Shown: positions 11,695 to 24,700 of the stretch, one piece after another | Layout: every line of letters starts with the position of its first letter | Position numbering within the stretch: the stretch's first letter is position 1 | NCBI GenBank assembly: GCA_903932535.1 | Contig: CAIZGR010000311.1 | Coordinates: 1-60,608, forward strand | DNA: 60,608 nt | Origin: an uncultured Hyphomicrobiales bacterium | GTDB lineage: Bacteria > Pseudomonadota > Alphaproteobacteria > Rhizobiales > Beijerinckiaceae | Direction of reading: 5' to 3' | The notes under the pieces: generated by a model | What the model saw: only the letters and a program-made list of their open reading frames with translations | Told to the model about the DNA's origin: nothing | The model's database searches: none | Position numbers and translations under genes: made by a program

Positions 11695-12011
11695 TTCTTC
11701 CTCCCCTCGATCCTGGCGGCGTTGACGATGGCGTTGGTGAGGTCGTCATACGTGCTGTTGGCGCGCAGGACGTAGATGCCGGTGAGCAGAATCGACAGCA
11801 GGATGAGCGACACGCCCATGATGATCCCGATGGTGATGTCGCCTGAAACCTTGGTCGCGATCACGGCCGGCGCAAACGCGACGATGGCGATGTAGCCGTA
11901 GTAGAGAACCAGCGTGATGATCGCCAGCGTCCAGCCGAACGCCTTGCGTTCGGAGACCAGCTTTCGGTAGTTCGGATCGGCCTCGATCCGTTTCAACGTT
12001 GAGACATCCAT
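11691..12011 (-). CDS. DUF485 membrane protein (YjcH-like)
   Basis: A 106-residue inner-membrane protein with two hydrophobic helices ([20 protein letters not shown] near residue 30 and [20 protein letters not shown] near 65) between a charged N-terminus and a lysine/arginine tail. DUF485 proteins are almost always the first gene of an operon with actP, and here the two reading frames overlap by four bases. Its exact role in acetate transport is not known; it is probably a small partner of the symporter. A GGGAGGTACC precedes the ATG. Confidence 0.92.
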   Translation of the reverse strand: MDVSTLKRIEADPNYRKLVSERKAFGWTLAIITLVLYYGYIAIVAFAPAVIATKVSGDITIGIIMGVSLILLSILLTGIYVLRANSTYDDLTNAIVNAARIEGRKK

Positions 12012-12499
12012 GGGGTACCTCCCGGTCCATAGCCAACACGACGCCGCTTGTCGGAAGCGGCGTCTGAAAAGACAAGCGCGCTTGTCGTCGTGCGCTCTTT
12101 TTTGGCGAGACGGATTGCCGCGGGAGCTTCGCCCCGCTGGTCGACCAGACGCTCTTCGCCGTCCGCACGCCGGAAATCACCCGGCGCGTTCCGCGAAAGC
12201 GCGAAACCGTCAACCCGTCCCCTTGCCGTCCCCTTGCCCTTCCCGAGCACTATTTTGCTTGTCTTTCAAACGCCCGTCGACCCTCCGCGTCCTAAACAGT
12301 TTGTCTAGACGATGGCGGGAGCCTCGCCGGGCCGAGGGAGTGTTTGTGCCAGCGCCGCCAATCGGATAAGTTGCCTCTTTGGGGGTTGGCCCCCGGTCCG
12401 GACAAGATCGATGCTTGGCTTATGCGGTCCGAATCCCCATATCCCGCCTGTCCCCAGCCCGTGGGCGCTGGCGGGATGCCACCAGAAAAGGCCACGCGC
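12012..12499. other. Intergenic region between the acetate operon and purC
   Basis: These 488 bases lie between divergent genes and should contain both promoters. I see no convincing protein gene or RNA gene. The only long frames are shadows without ribosome sites. The stretch at 12240-12300 is the least GC-rich and may hold the purC promoter. Confidence 0.35.
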
Positions 12500-13294
12500 A
12501 TGGATTTCCTCAAGCCACGGTCGCACCGCATGAACCGCCGCCGACGCATCTATGAAGGAAAAGCGAAGGTCCTCTACGAGGGCCCGGAGCCTGGAACGCT
12601 CATCCAGCATTTCAAGGACGACGCGACCGCGTTCAACGCCAAGAAGCATGAGGTGATCGAAGGCAAGGGCGTCCTGACCAACCGCATCTCGGAATATATC
12701 TTCCAGCGCCTCAACGACATCGGCGTGCCGACGCACTTCATCCGCCGAATCAATATGCGTGAGCAGTTGATCCGCGAGGTCGAGATCATCCCGCTCGAAG
12801 TGGTCGTGCGCAACGTCGCCGCGGGGTCGCTGGCGACCCGCCTCGGGCTCGAGGAGGGGTCGCAACTGCCGCGCTCGATCATTGAATTTTATTACAAGAA
12901 TGATCAGCTCAACGATCCGATGGTGTCGGAGGAGCACATTACTGCATTCGGCTGGGCCGCCCCGCAGGAGATCGACGACATCATGGCGCTCGCGATCCGG
13001 GTCAACGACTTCCTGACCGGCCTCTTCCTCGGCGTCGGCATCCGTCTCGTCGATTTCAAGATCGAATGCGGCCGCCTGTGGGAAGGCGACAACATGCGCA
13101 TCGTGCTCGCCGACGAGATCAGCCCCGACTCGTGCCGGCTCTGGGACGTCAAGACCAACGACAAGCTCGACAAGGACCGTTTCCGCAAGGATCTCGGCGG
13201 CATGATCGAGGCCTACACCGAGGTCGCCCGCCGTCTCGGCGTCATGCAGGAGAACGAAGTCGTGCGCGCCGGCGCCCCGCGGCTCGTCCAGTAG
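12500..13294 (+). CDS. purC: SAICAR synthetase (phosphoribosylaminoimidazole succinocarboxamide synthase)
   Basis: Joins aspartate to CAIR with ATP, step eight of purine synthesis. From the ATG at 12500 the protein has 264 residues; an internal ATG at 12530 ([20 protein letters not shown]) is an equally common start in relatives. Signatures: [19 protein letters not shown] near residue 43, [17 protein letters not shown] near 105, [10 protein letters not shown] near 190 and [13 protein letters not shown] near 210. The usual purC-purS-purQ-purL cluster is absent, so this may be either the main or the second purC that many Hyphomicrobiales carry. purH is 26 kb away. Confidence 0.93.
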   Translation: MDFLKPRSHRMNRRRRIYEGKAKVLYEGPEPGTLIQHFKDDATAFNAKKHEVIEGKGVLTNRISEYIFQRLNDIGVPTHFIRRINMREQLIREVEIIPLEVVVRNVAAGSLATRLGLEEGSQLPRSIIEFYYKNDQLNDPMVSEEHITAFGWAAPQEIDDIMALAIRVNDFLTGLFLGVGIRLVDFKIECGRLWEGDNMRIVLADEISPDSCRLWDVKTNDKLDKDRFRKDLGGMIEAYTEVARRLGVMQENEVVRAGAPRLVQ

Positions 13295-13473
13295 GCGTCT
13301 GCGCGCGATCGGCGCGCGACGGCCGATCGCGCGCCGGCTCGACGATCGCCCGGCGCTCGGGCTCGCCGTCCGAGCGGGCGCCGGCGGGAGTCGATCGAGG
13401 GCGTGTCGATCCTGGGAAGCGCCGCCGGATCGGCTTCGCCTCGATCTCGCGAGGAGGCGAGGAAGGAGCGGGG

Positions 13474-13899
13474 ATGGCCGGCGACAGCATCAGCGACGAT
13501 CGCGGAGTCTGCGCCACCCTGAGAGCGGGCGAGCCCTTCGCCGGCCGGCAGGGCTTCAGCTACGCCCCGGCGATTTCCGCCGAGACGGTCGGCGCGAAGG
13601 CGATCCACATGCAGCTCCTGACTGTCCCGCCGGGCGCGCGAGCCAAGGCGCACAAGCACGCGCGCCACGAGACCGCGATCCATGTGCTCAGCGGCGAAGT
13701 CGGCATGTGGTACGGCGATCGGCTCGAAAATCACATGGTCACCTGCGCCGGCGATTTCGTCTACATCCCGGCCGACACGCCCCATCTGCCCTACAACAGG
13801 AGCGCGATCGAGCCGGCCGTCGCGGTCGTCGCGCGCACCGACCCGAGCGAGCAGGAGAGCGTCGTCATGCTGCCGGATTTGGACGCGATCCGTCCCTGA
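13474..13899 (+). CDS. Single-domain cupin protein
   Basis: A 141-residue cytoplasmic cupin. The start at 13474 follows GGAAGGAGCGGGG. The metal-binding motif 1 is [20 protein letters not shown] near residue 55 and motif 2 is [16 protein letters not shown] near residue 92. Such cupins bind Fe, Mn or Zn and act as dioxygenases, isomerases or sensors; the substrate cannot be told. The gene is followed after about 155 bases by the ParA-like gene. There is no linked catabolic cluster to suggest a role. Confidence 0.8.
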   Translation: MAGDSISDDRGVCATLRAGEPFAGRQGFSYAPAISAETVGAKAIHMQLLTVPPGARAKAHKHARHETAIHVLSGEVGMWYGDRLENHMVTCAGDFVYIPADTPHLPYNRSAIEPAVAVVARTDPSEQESVVMLPDLDAIRP

Positions 13900-14054
13900 G
13901 CCCGCCCAGGCGCCAAAAGCGCGGCCCGCTGCCGGAGCCGAGTCCTTGCGGCTTCGCGGACTCTTGCCATCGACGGGTCCGTGTGAGATGTCTTGCTGCA
14001 TCGCAACAAAGCCCGTCGACGCGACGGCCGCCGGCCGCAGAGGAACGAGCAGCG

Positions 14055-14699
14055 ATGATCGTCGGCGTTCTCAACCAGAAGGGCGGAGTCGGCAAGACGA
14101 CCGTCGCCGTCAATCTCGCCGCGGCTTACGCGCGCGGCGGGCGGCGCGTGCTGCTGATCGACGCCGATCCGCAGGGCAGCGCCTTGGCTTGGTCGAGCAC
14201 CCGTGAGGCCGAGCCGCCGTTCTCGCTGGTCGGCTTGGCGAAGCCCACCCTGCACCGCGACCTGCCGCGGCTCGCCAAGAACTACGACATCGTCGTCATC
14301 GACGGTGCGCCGCGGGTCAACGATCTGGGCCGCTCCGCGATTCTCGCCAGCGACTACGTGCTGATCCCCGTCCAGCCCTCCCCCTACGACGTCTGGGCGG
14401 CGGCCGACACGGTCGCGCTCATTCGCGAGGCGCAGGTGATGAAGGAGAGCCTCGAGGCCGCCTTCGTCGTCAACCGCCGCATCGCCCGCACCGCCATCGG
14501 CCGCGACGCCATCGACGCGCTGGCGCAGTTCGAGGACGTGCCGGTGCTGGCGGCGGCGCTGCATCAGCGCGTCATCTACGCCGAGAGCGTGGCCAAGGGT
14601 CTGTCGGTCGTCGAGGCCGCGCCGTCGAGCGAGGCCGCGCGGGAAGTCGAGGCGCTGGCCGCCGAGGTGCTCGGCGCAAACGAGAGGAAGACGGCATGA
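14055..14699 (+). CDS. ParA/MinD-type partition ATPase
   Basis: A 214-residue Walker-type ATPase of the short ParA class without an N-terminal DNA-binding domain. The deviant Walker A is [20 protein letters not shown] at residues 7-26, Walker A' is [13 protein letters not shown] near 37, and Walker B is [11 protein letters not shown] near 75. [21 protein letters not shown] segment is typical of plasmid and chromosomal orphan ParA proteins that position cargo over the nucleoid. The ATG overlaps nothing upstream, but the stop overlaps the next ATG (ATGA), so the small membrane protein downstream is its likely partner. No parB or parS site is visible. The pair may be a cargo-positioning system or a relic of an integrated element next to tRNA-Leu. 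Confidence 0.88.
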   Translation: MIVGVLNQKGGVGKTTVAVNLAAAYARGGRRVLLIDADPQGSALAWSSTREAEPPFSLVGLAKPTLHRDLPRLAKNYDIVVIDGAPRVNDLGRSAILASDYVLIPVQPSPYDVWAAADTVALIREAQVMKESLEAAFVVNRRIARTAIGRDAIDALAQFEDVPVLAAALHQRVIYAESVAKGLSVVEAAPSSEAAREVEALAAEVLGANERKTA

Positions 14700-14965
14700 G
14701 CAGGAAGTCGGTTCCATTCTCCGTGCCGGAAGGGGCCGGCCGCGGCCGTCGCGCGCCCGGCGTGATCGAGGCCCATACCGACGAGTGGGTCAGCGACCGG
14801 AACAGCGGCGCTCGAGAAAAGGCCGGGGACCCGAATCCGAGCCTCCTCCTCGACCTCGCCGCGGAACGGAGCCTCGCCGAGGTCATGGCGCTGAGCATGC
14901 TCGCGCCGTTCGCGCTCGGCTGGTTCTGGCTGATGCACGCGACGACCGGACGGGTGCGGTTCTGA
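14696..14965 (+). CDS. Small membrane-anchored partner of the ParA-like ATPase
   Basis: An 89-residue protein translationally coupled to the ParA-type gene by a four-base overlap. The N-terminal half is polar and basic ([14 protein letters not shown]), the middle has an acidic/amphipathic segment, and residues about 62-82 form one hydrophobic helix ([20 protein letters not shown]). Partners that stimulate ParA-family ATPases are often short proteins with basic N-termini (ParG, McdB-like), so this is probably the cargo or membrane adaptor. I do not recognise the family; membrane anchoring is read from the sequence, partnership from the overlap. Confidence 0.6.
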   Translation: MSRKSVPFSVPEGAGRGRRAPGVIEAHTDEWVSDRNSGAREKAGDPNPSLLLDLAAERSLAEVMALSMLAPFALGWFWLMHATTGRVRF

Positions 14966-15181
14966 TTCGGGGCAGCGGCATGAGAGACGATCACCACGGG
15001 ACGTCCGGCGGCCGGCTCGCGCGACGTTCCTGATTTTTTTGCTCAGCCAGAGCTCGTCCCGAGAAACCTCTTCAGCGACTCGGCCGCAGGGGGATGGGTG
15101 AAGGCAGCGGCTTTACTGCGCCCCGGCGCCGCCGGCTCAGGCCATCCGCTGCGTAGCGCGGACCGCGCGAACCTCTGAGTA

Positions 15182-15266
15182 TGGTGCCCAGGACAGGACT
15201 CGAACCTTCACGGCTTGCACCGCTGGTACCTGAAACCAGTGCGTCTACCAATTCCGCCACCTGGGC
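15182..15266 (-). tRNA. tRNA-Leu, anticodon CAG
   Basis: An 85-base class II tRNA with encoded CCA. Acceptor stem GCCCAGG/CCTGGGC, D-arm with GGTAGACGC, anticodon stem CTGGT/ACCAG around the loop TTCAGGT (anticodon CAG), a variable arm GGTGCAAGCC and a T-arm with GGTTCGAGTCC. It decodes CUG, the most used leucine codon in DNA this GC-rich. Confidence 0.95.
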
Positions 15267-15715
15267 ACGGCGCGCTTCATAGAAGCGGCGTAGGGCGGAT
15301 GTCAATGGCGCGCAGCGGGACGAAGCGCTTCTCCAGGAGCCGTCTCAGAATGGGCTTGGGATTCTCACCCCGCCGCCGCTCCATTGCGTTTTGCAATTTT
15401 CAGCCGAGACATCTCGTTATGGAGAGGCGACGGGGCATGCGCGGCTCCGATGCTTGCGCCGGCGGCGGTCGCGCGCTCGTCATCGGCGGCGGAGATGCAG
15501 CCAGTCTCCAATCGATTGATGCGGAACAGGTTTCTGCCGCGCCGGCCTGAGAGGGCGACAAAAGCAAACGCGCCGATCCGACGAGTCCGACGCCGGCGCC
15601 CCGGAAACCCCGCCGAAGCTCCGGCTTTGGCGCCGCCCTTGCAGGCGCTTCGCATGTTGCGCCAATCCCCCGCCGCATGCGACACCCCCGACGCCGCACG
15701 ATGGAGACGACAGGC
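15267..15715. other. Intergenic region upstream of ppc
   Basis: About 450 bases with no gene I can support. It should carry the promoters of tRNA-Leu (leftward) and ppc (rightward). The stretch 15385-15420 is relatively AT-rich. Several frames are open but none has a ribosome site or family resemblance. Confidence 0.35.
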
Positions 15716-18484
<2,769 letters not shown>

Positions 18485-18746
18485 AGCAACGGCCCGAGTG
18501 CGGGGAGTACGGCGTTTCGCAGGCGCGATCATCTGGGAAACCGTGGGCTTTGAGTTGCATCTGCGATCTTCGGTTGCAGGACGGGTTGTGTTGGCGTATG
18601 TTTTGAATTGACATCGCGGGCGTCGATGGCATCGGCCCCCTGATGTTGGCGAGCAGAAAACCGAGGATCGAACGGAAGTCGCACATGCGAGATTTTCCGT
18701 CGGCTTAACGGTTTCGCGGATCGGATCGGCGCGGAGAGGGGCTAAC

Positions 18747-21700
18747 ATGACGAATTTTTCGGATTGGATCGGCGGAACGGCCGGCGTCTGGTCAGACTCG
18801 GCAAACTGGGACAGCGGCGGCGTTCCCGACGCCGCGGCCGGCGTGACGATTACGGCCGCCGATGACGCACCGGATACGATCGCCGGGACGGGAACCGAAG
18901 AATCGGCGTCGCTCGAACTCATCGGCCCGATCACGCTGATGGGGCGGACCTTCTCCACCGGCTCGGTCGGCGTGGCGGGAGACGGCCTCGCCCAGCCGGG
19001 CTTCGTCCTCGCCCCGGGCGCCACGCTGACCGACTCCGGGTCGATGAGCGTCGGCGACGATTCCGCCGTGACCGTGAACGGAGGAACGCTCACCGCCGCA
19101 ACCCTCGTCCAGTCGCTGGGCACGATCAATCTCAATGGCGGGTCGATCACCGTGGGCGCCGTTCAGCCGGGCGCGCTCGCCACCGACACGAGCAACACCT
19201 ACGACGTGACCGGCGGCGTGTTCATTGTGACCGGCTCGATCGCCGGCGGCGCGAACGGCGCCGGCGACACGTTCAATGTCAGCGGCGGCGCTTTCGTCGT
19301 CGAAGGATCGGTCGCGCTCGGCTCCGACACGGTCAGCGCCGTCACAGGCGGCGTCGTTCAGTTCGCCTCGGTGAACGCGACCGCCGGCGGCGCGGACACG
19401 TTCACGGTCGACAGCACGTCGTCGATCGAAATCGGCGCAGCCGGGGCGGCCCAGGCGGGCGCCCTGACCATCGACGCCGGGAGCGTTTTGACGGACGGCG
19501 GCTGGATCACGGCGCCGGTCATCGTGGACAACGGAACGATCGAGGTCGGCGTAGGCGAATCGCTCGTCATCGACGGGACGAGCGGCGGCCTGATCGGGAC
19601 GGGCGCCGTCCAGATCGACGCTCAGGCGACGGCCACGATCGCCGGAGTCGGAGACCAATCCGCCAACAGCGTCGTCTTCGCCGGACCCGGCGCCGAACTC
19701 GTGCTGTCCGACGACTCGCTGAGCGCGACGCTCGCCTTCACGCCGACGATCTCGGGCTTCGACTCGACCGATCTCATCGTCTACGTCGGCGACGTCTCCG
19801 GCGTTTCCTATTCGAGCGGCGTCCTGACGCTCTCCGAAAGCGGCGCGACGGTCGCAACGCTGAATCTCGCCGGCGACTTCACCGGCGACACGTTTACGGT
19901 CGCCGACGTCGCCGGCGTGAGCCAGATCGCCGTTTCGGTGGGCGGCGGCCTCGTCCCCGGTGACAACGGGACGGCAGTCGGGGCGCAGAACCCGGCCGGA
20001 AGCACGGTCTCCGCCACCGCCGCCGGCTCGGTCAGCCAGAGCGCCGTCGCAGCCAGCGGCGACACGACCGTTGCGCCGGTCGGCACGTCGACGCCGGACG
20101 TCTATGTCTGGACGGGCGTCAGCGGTTCGTGGGACAGCGCCGCAAACTGGAGCGATACGACAGCGGGCCAGACCACGGCTTTGCTGGCGCCCGGAAGCCA
20201 CGACGCGGTCACCATCGCGGCGCCGGGCAGCGCGACGATCGCCATAACGGGCCTCGGAAACGCGTCGAGCCTCACGCTCGGAGGGTCGGTCGACGTCAAG
20301 GGAACGTTCGCCACCGCCCTGGCGACGGTCCAGAGCGGCGCCACAGTCACGATCGACCAGGCGGCCTCGGTCACGACCAGCGGCGATTTCAACGACTATG
20401 GCGCCTCGTTGACCGTCTCGGGAGGCTCGCTCAGCGTCGGCGGCAACTGGAACGAGGGACTCTCCTCCGCGGGAGCATTCACCAATGCAGCGGTGAGCGT
20501 GACGGGCAATTATGTCCAGAAGGGAAATTTCGTCGATACGTTCACCAACTCGACCTTGAATGTGAAAGGCGCTCTCGCCCTCACCAACAACTTTGCCTAT
20601 GTCACGTTCAACACGTCGACGGTGACCGTGAATGGCGGAATTGCCGAGCAGGGCAATTATTCCGGCGTCATCGTGAACGGCGGAACCGTTACGATCGCTA
20701 GCATAAGCGCCGCGAACGCCGCCATCTACGGCGTCTACCAGGTCACGGCCGGCCTCTTCAAAGTGAACGGCAATGATTCCGTCTCAGCCGGGGACGACTT
20801 TTACGCCGGGGGGACCGGAAAGATCCTCGTTGCCGGCGTCACCACTTTGGGCTCCTTCTATCTGCAGGCGTACGAAGCCGGCTCGATCCAGCTCGCCTCC
20901 GTCTCGAGCCCGGTCGACGGATCGGACACGATCACCGTGTCGGGCTCGGCCTCGATCGAGTTCGGCGCGACCGGCGGGGCTCAAGCCGGCAGCTTCACCC
21001 TGGACGCCGGGATCTCGCTCACCGAAGGCGCCTCCATAACCGCGCCGCATATCGTTCTGGCCGCCGGATCGACCCTCAAGGCCGGAAACGGCGAGACGCT
21101 GAACCTCGCCACCACTTACAGCGCCCAGCTCCGCGCCTATGCAGGGGACATCGCCGGCGCGGGCGCCCTCCAGATCGGCGCCGGCGCCCGCCTCAACATC
21201 CATGACCAGATCGTGGCGGGCTCGACCGTCAGCGTCAGCTTCGCCGGGACCGGCGGCGTGCTGGCCCTCGACTCCTATACCCTCGGGAGCGGCGTCTTCG
21301 CCCCCACGATCTCCGGCTTCGGCTCCACCGACCACATCGTCTACAACGGCGCCCTCTCCGCCGTCGCCTTCTCGAGCGGCGTTCTCACCCTCTCCAACAA
21401 TGGGACCTATGTCGGGACGCTGAAACTCGCGGGAGACTATTCGGGCTCCGCCTTCTCCGTCGCCGTCAAGAACAACGTTTCGACGATCTCGGTCTCGGGC
21501 AGCGCAGCCTCGCCGCAAGTCTACGTCTGGAACGCGATCACGGGTTCGTGGGCCAGCCCCGCGAACTGGAGCAACCAAACCTCGGGAACCACGGCGTCGG
21601 TTGCGCCCGGAAGCCGAGACACGGTCACGATCGCGTCAGCGGCCGGCGTGACCGACGTCGTCACCGGGACGGGAACCGCATCGAGCCTGACGCTGGGCGG

Positions 21701-24700
21701 TTCTGTCACGCTCAATGGACAGTTCACCGCCGGACTTGCGGCGGTCAACAGCGGCGCCGCGGTGATCGTCGGCCAGGCGGCCTCGGTGACGACCGGCGGC
21801 GATTTCAACGACAACGGCGCCACGCTGACCGTCTCGGGCGGCTCGCTCGGCGTCGGCGGCAATTGGAACGAGAACGCCAACGGCGCTTTGACCAACGCGA
21901 CGGTCAGCGTGACGGGCGCCTACTCTTTCCTCTCGTCTGCGAGTCGTTCCGACACATTCACCAATTCGACGCTGAAGGTTTCGGGCGCCGCCGATCTCGG
22001 CAACGGCGACGGAATCGCATTCAACAACTCGTCTGCGACCATATCCGGCGGAATCGTCGAGGGAGGCTCCGGCGCGACCGTCGCCTTGAACGGCGGGACC
22101 CTCACGGTCGCCAGCATCGGCGCCTCGAGCGCCAGCGCCTACGGGAGCTACTCCGTCAGCGCCGGCCTCTTCAAAGTAACCGGCGCCGACAGCGTCGCCG
22201 CCGGCGACGAATTTGCGGCGACCGGAACCGGCCAGATCGTCATCGCAGGCTCCACCCGTCTGGGCGCCGTCTCTCTCCAGGCGTCCGGCTCGGGCTCGAT
22301 CCGGCTCGCCTCGGTCTCCAGCCCGGCCAACGGCGCGGACGACATCGCCGTAGCCGGCTCGGCCTCGATCGAGTTTGGCGCGACCGGCGGCGCCCAAGCG
22401 GGCAGCTTCACCTTGGACGCAGGCGTCTCGATCACCGAAGGCGCCTCGATCACCGCGCCGCATATCGTCCTTGCCGCCGGATCGACCCTCGCGGCCGGAA
22501 GCGGCGAGACACTGAACCTCGCCGCCGCCTACAATGCCCAGACCGGCGCTTATGCCGGGGACATCGCCGGCGCGGGCGCGCTCCAGATCGGCGCCGACGC
22601 CAGCCTCGACATCCATGACCCGTTCGTGGCGGGCTCGACCGTCGGCGTCGGCTTCGTCGGGACCGGCGGGGTCCTCGCCCTCGATCCCGCTACGCTTTCG
22701 AACGGCTCTTCCGCCCCCACGATCTCCGGCTTCGGCCCGACCGACCAGATCGTCTACAACGGCGACCTCTCCGCCGTCGCCTACTCGGGCGGCGTCGTCA
22801 CCCTCTCCAACAACGGGGTCGTCGTCGGGACGCTGAACCTTGCCGGCAGCTACGCCGGCGACACCTTCGTCGTCACCGACGCCGGCGGGGTGAGTCAGAT
22901 CGCCGTCTCGATCGGCGGGGACACGGCGACTGCGCCGGCCGGGACGACCACGGCCGACCAGTATGTCTGGACGCCCGATATCGCTGGAAGCTGGGACAAC
23001 GCCGCGAATTGGTCCGATACGACCGCCGGCCAGACGCCTGCCAAGCTCGCTCCCGGCGCCAAGGATCTCGTCACGATCGCGGCGCCGAGCGGCGGCGCTT
23101 TCGTCGTCACGGGCGCGGGCGCCTCGGCGTCGCTCACGCTCGCCAACGCCGACATCCGCGGGAGCCTCGTCACCGCCGCCGCCGCCGAGAACGGCGGCAG
23201 CGCCGTCTGGCTCGATTCCGCCGCCGTCGTCATGGACACCGGGGACTTCGTCGAAAGCGGGAGTTCGTCGACGCTGACCGTCAACAACGCCACGCTGAGC
23301 GTCGCGGGAAACTTTGTCGAGAACGGCGCCGGCGCCGTCAACCTCGTCGCTGGAGCCGTCACCTTCGGCGGCGTGACGGAAACTACCGGCTCCTCCTACG
23401 CAAACAACGCCTACACCATCAGCGGCGGAACGCTGACAGTCACAGGCTCGTTCGGCGGACCCGGAGCTTCGCAGTCCAGCGGCGATTCGTTCAACGTTTC
23501 GGGCGCCGGCCGCTTCGTCGTCGGTGGAACGCTGGCCCTCGGTCAGGACGCCTTCGCCACGAGCGGCTCGGGATCGGTCGAGATCGTCTCCACGTCGAGC
23601 GTCGCCAACAGCTCCGACACTTTCAACGTCGGCGCCGGCTCCTCGATCGAAATCGGTCCTTCGGGGGCGTTCACGGCCGGCAGCTTCACCCTCGACGCAG
23701 GCCAGACGATCACGGACGGCGGCTCCGTCACCGCCGCAAACACGATCGTCATCGGAACCGGGGCGACGTTCCGCGTGGGGGCCGGGGAGCAACTGACCCT
23801 GAGCAGCGGCTCCTCCAGCGGTCAGGGCTCGACTTCCGTGTGGACAGGCGGACTCGCTGGCGCCGGAACGCTGGAAATCGACGCCAATGCGTCGCTCACG
23901 ATCAACGGCGTCGCGGCGTCCGCGACCGACACGATCAATTTCGCCGGCGCAGGCGGAACCCTGACCATCGCCGAGAACGCCGGCTCCTCGAGCTTCCCGG
24001 GAAACCTGACCCTGGCGGGCTTTGCGGCCGGCGACACTCTGCAAGTTCAGGGGATCGTGACAGACGCAGCCTATATCGGCGGCGCGCTCGTCCTGTACAA
24101 CAACGGCGCCAAGGTCGGAGCCTTCAATATGGGCGCGGCTTACGCTGGCGCCGCGTTCGACGTGGCGCAGACGGGCGGCTATGCCCAGGTCACCTTCGGT
24201 CCCGCTTGGCTCAAGTCGGCGAACGCCAATTTCGCGACGGCGGCCGACTGGAGTTCCGGCGCCGTTCCGGGCGCCGGCGACAGCGCGGCGATCTCTGGGA
24301 CCACGAGATACACCGTCTCCGTGACGGCTCCGACGGCCATCCGATCGCTCGAGGAAACCGACGCCCTTGCGACCGTCAGTATCGCCGCGGGGAGCAACCT
24401 CACGCTTTCGGGTGTTTCGAAGCTCGGCGGCGTCGTGGCAGGAGCAGGGACACTGGCTCTGACCGGCGGATCGACGTCGATCGCGAGCGGTGGAGCGCTG
24501 CTCGTTTCGAATTGGACCGTTTCGGGCGCGGGCACGAACGTGTCGCTCGGCGAATCGCTGAACTATGTCGGGACCTTCAGCGCCGGCGCCGGCACGACGT
24601 TGACGCTCTCCGGCGGCAACTTGGTGTTGTACGGGGCCGCAACTTTCGCCGGAACGTCGATCACGGCGACCGCGCACACCCTGAAGACCGTCGGAACTAC

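Noticed and set aside
9685..11775. A 696-codon plus-strand frame over actP
   Set aside because: ActP on the minus strand is unmistakable; the frame has no start signal and no motif.
15182..15266. Integrative element inserted at tRNA-Leu
   Set aside because: No integrase gene and no second copy of the tRNA end was found within the window; the nearby parA-like gene alone is not enough.
21636..24677. A 1,013-codon minus-strand frame inside the giant gene
   Set aside because: Results from the repetitive GC-rich coding sequence of the plus strand; no independent coding evidence.
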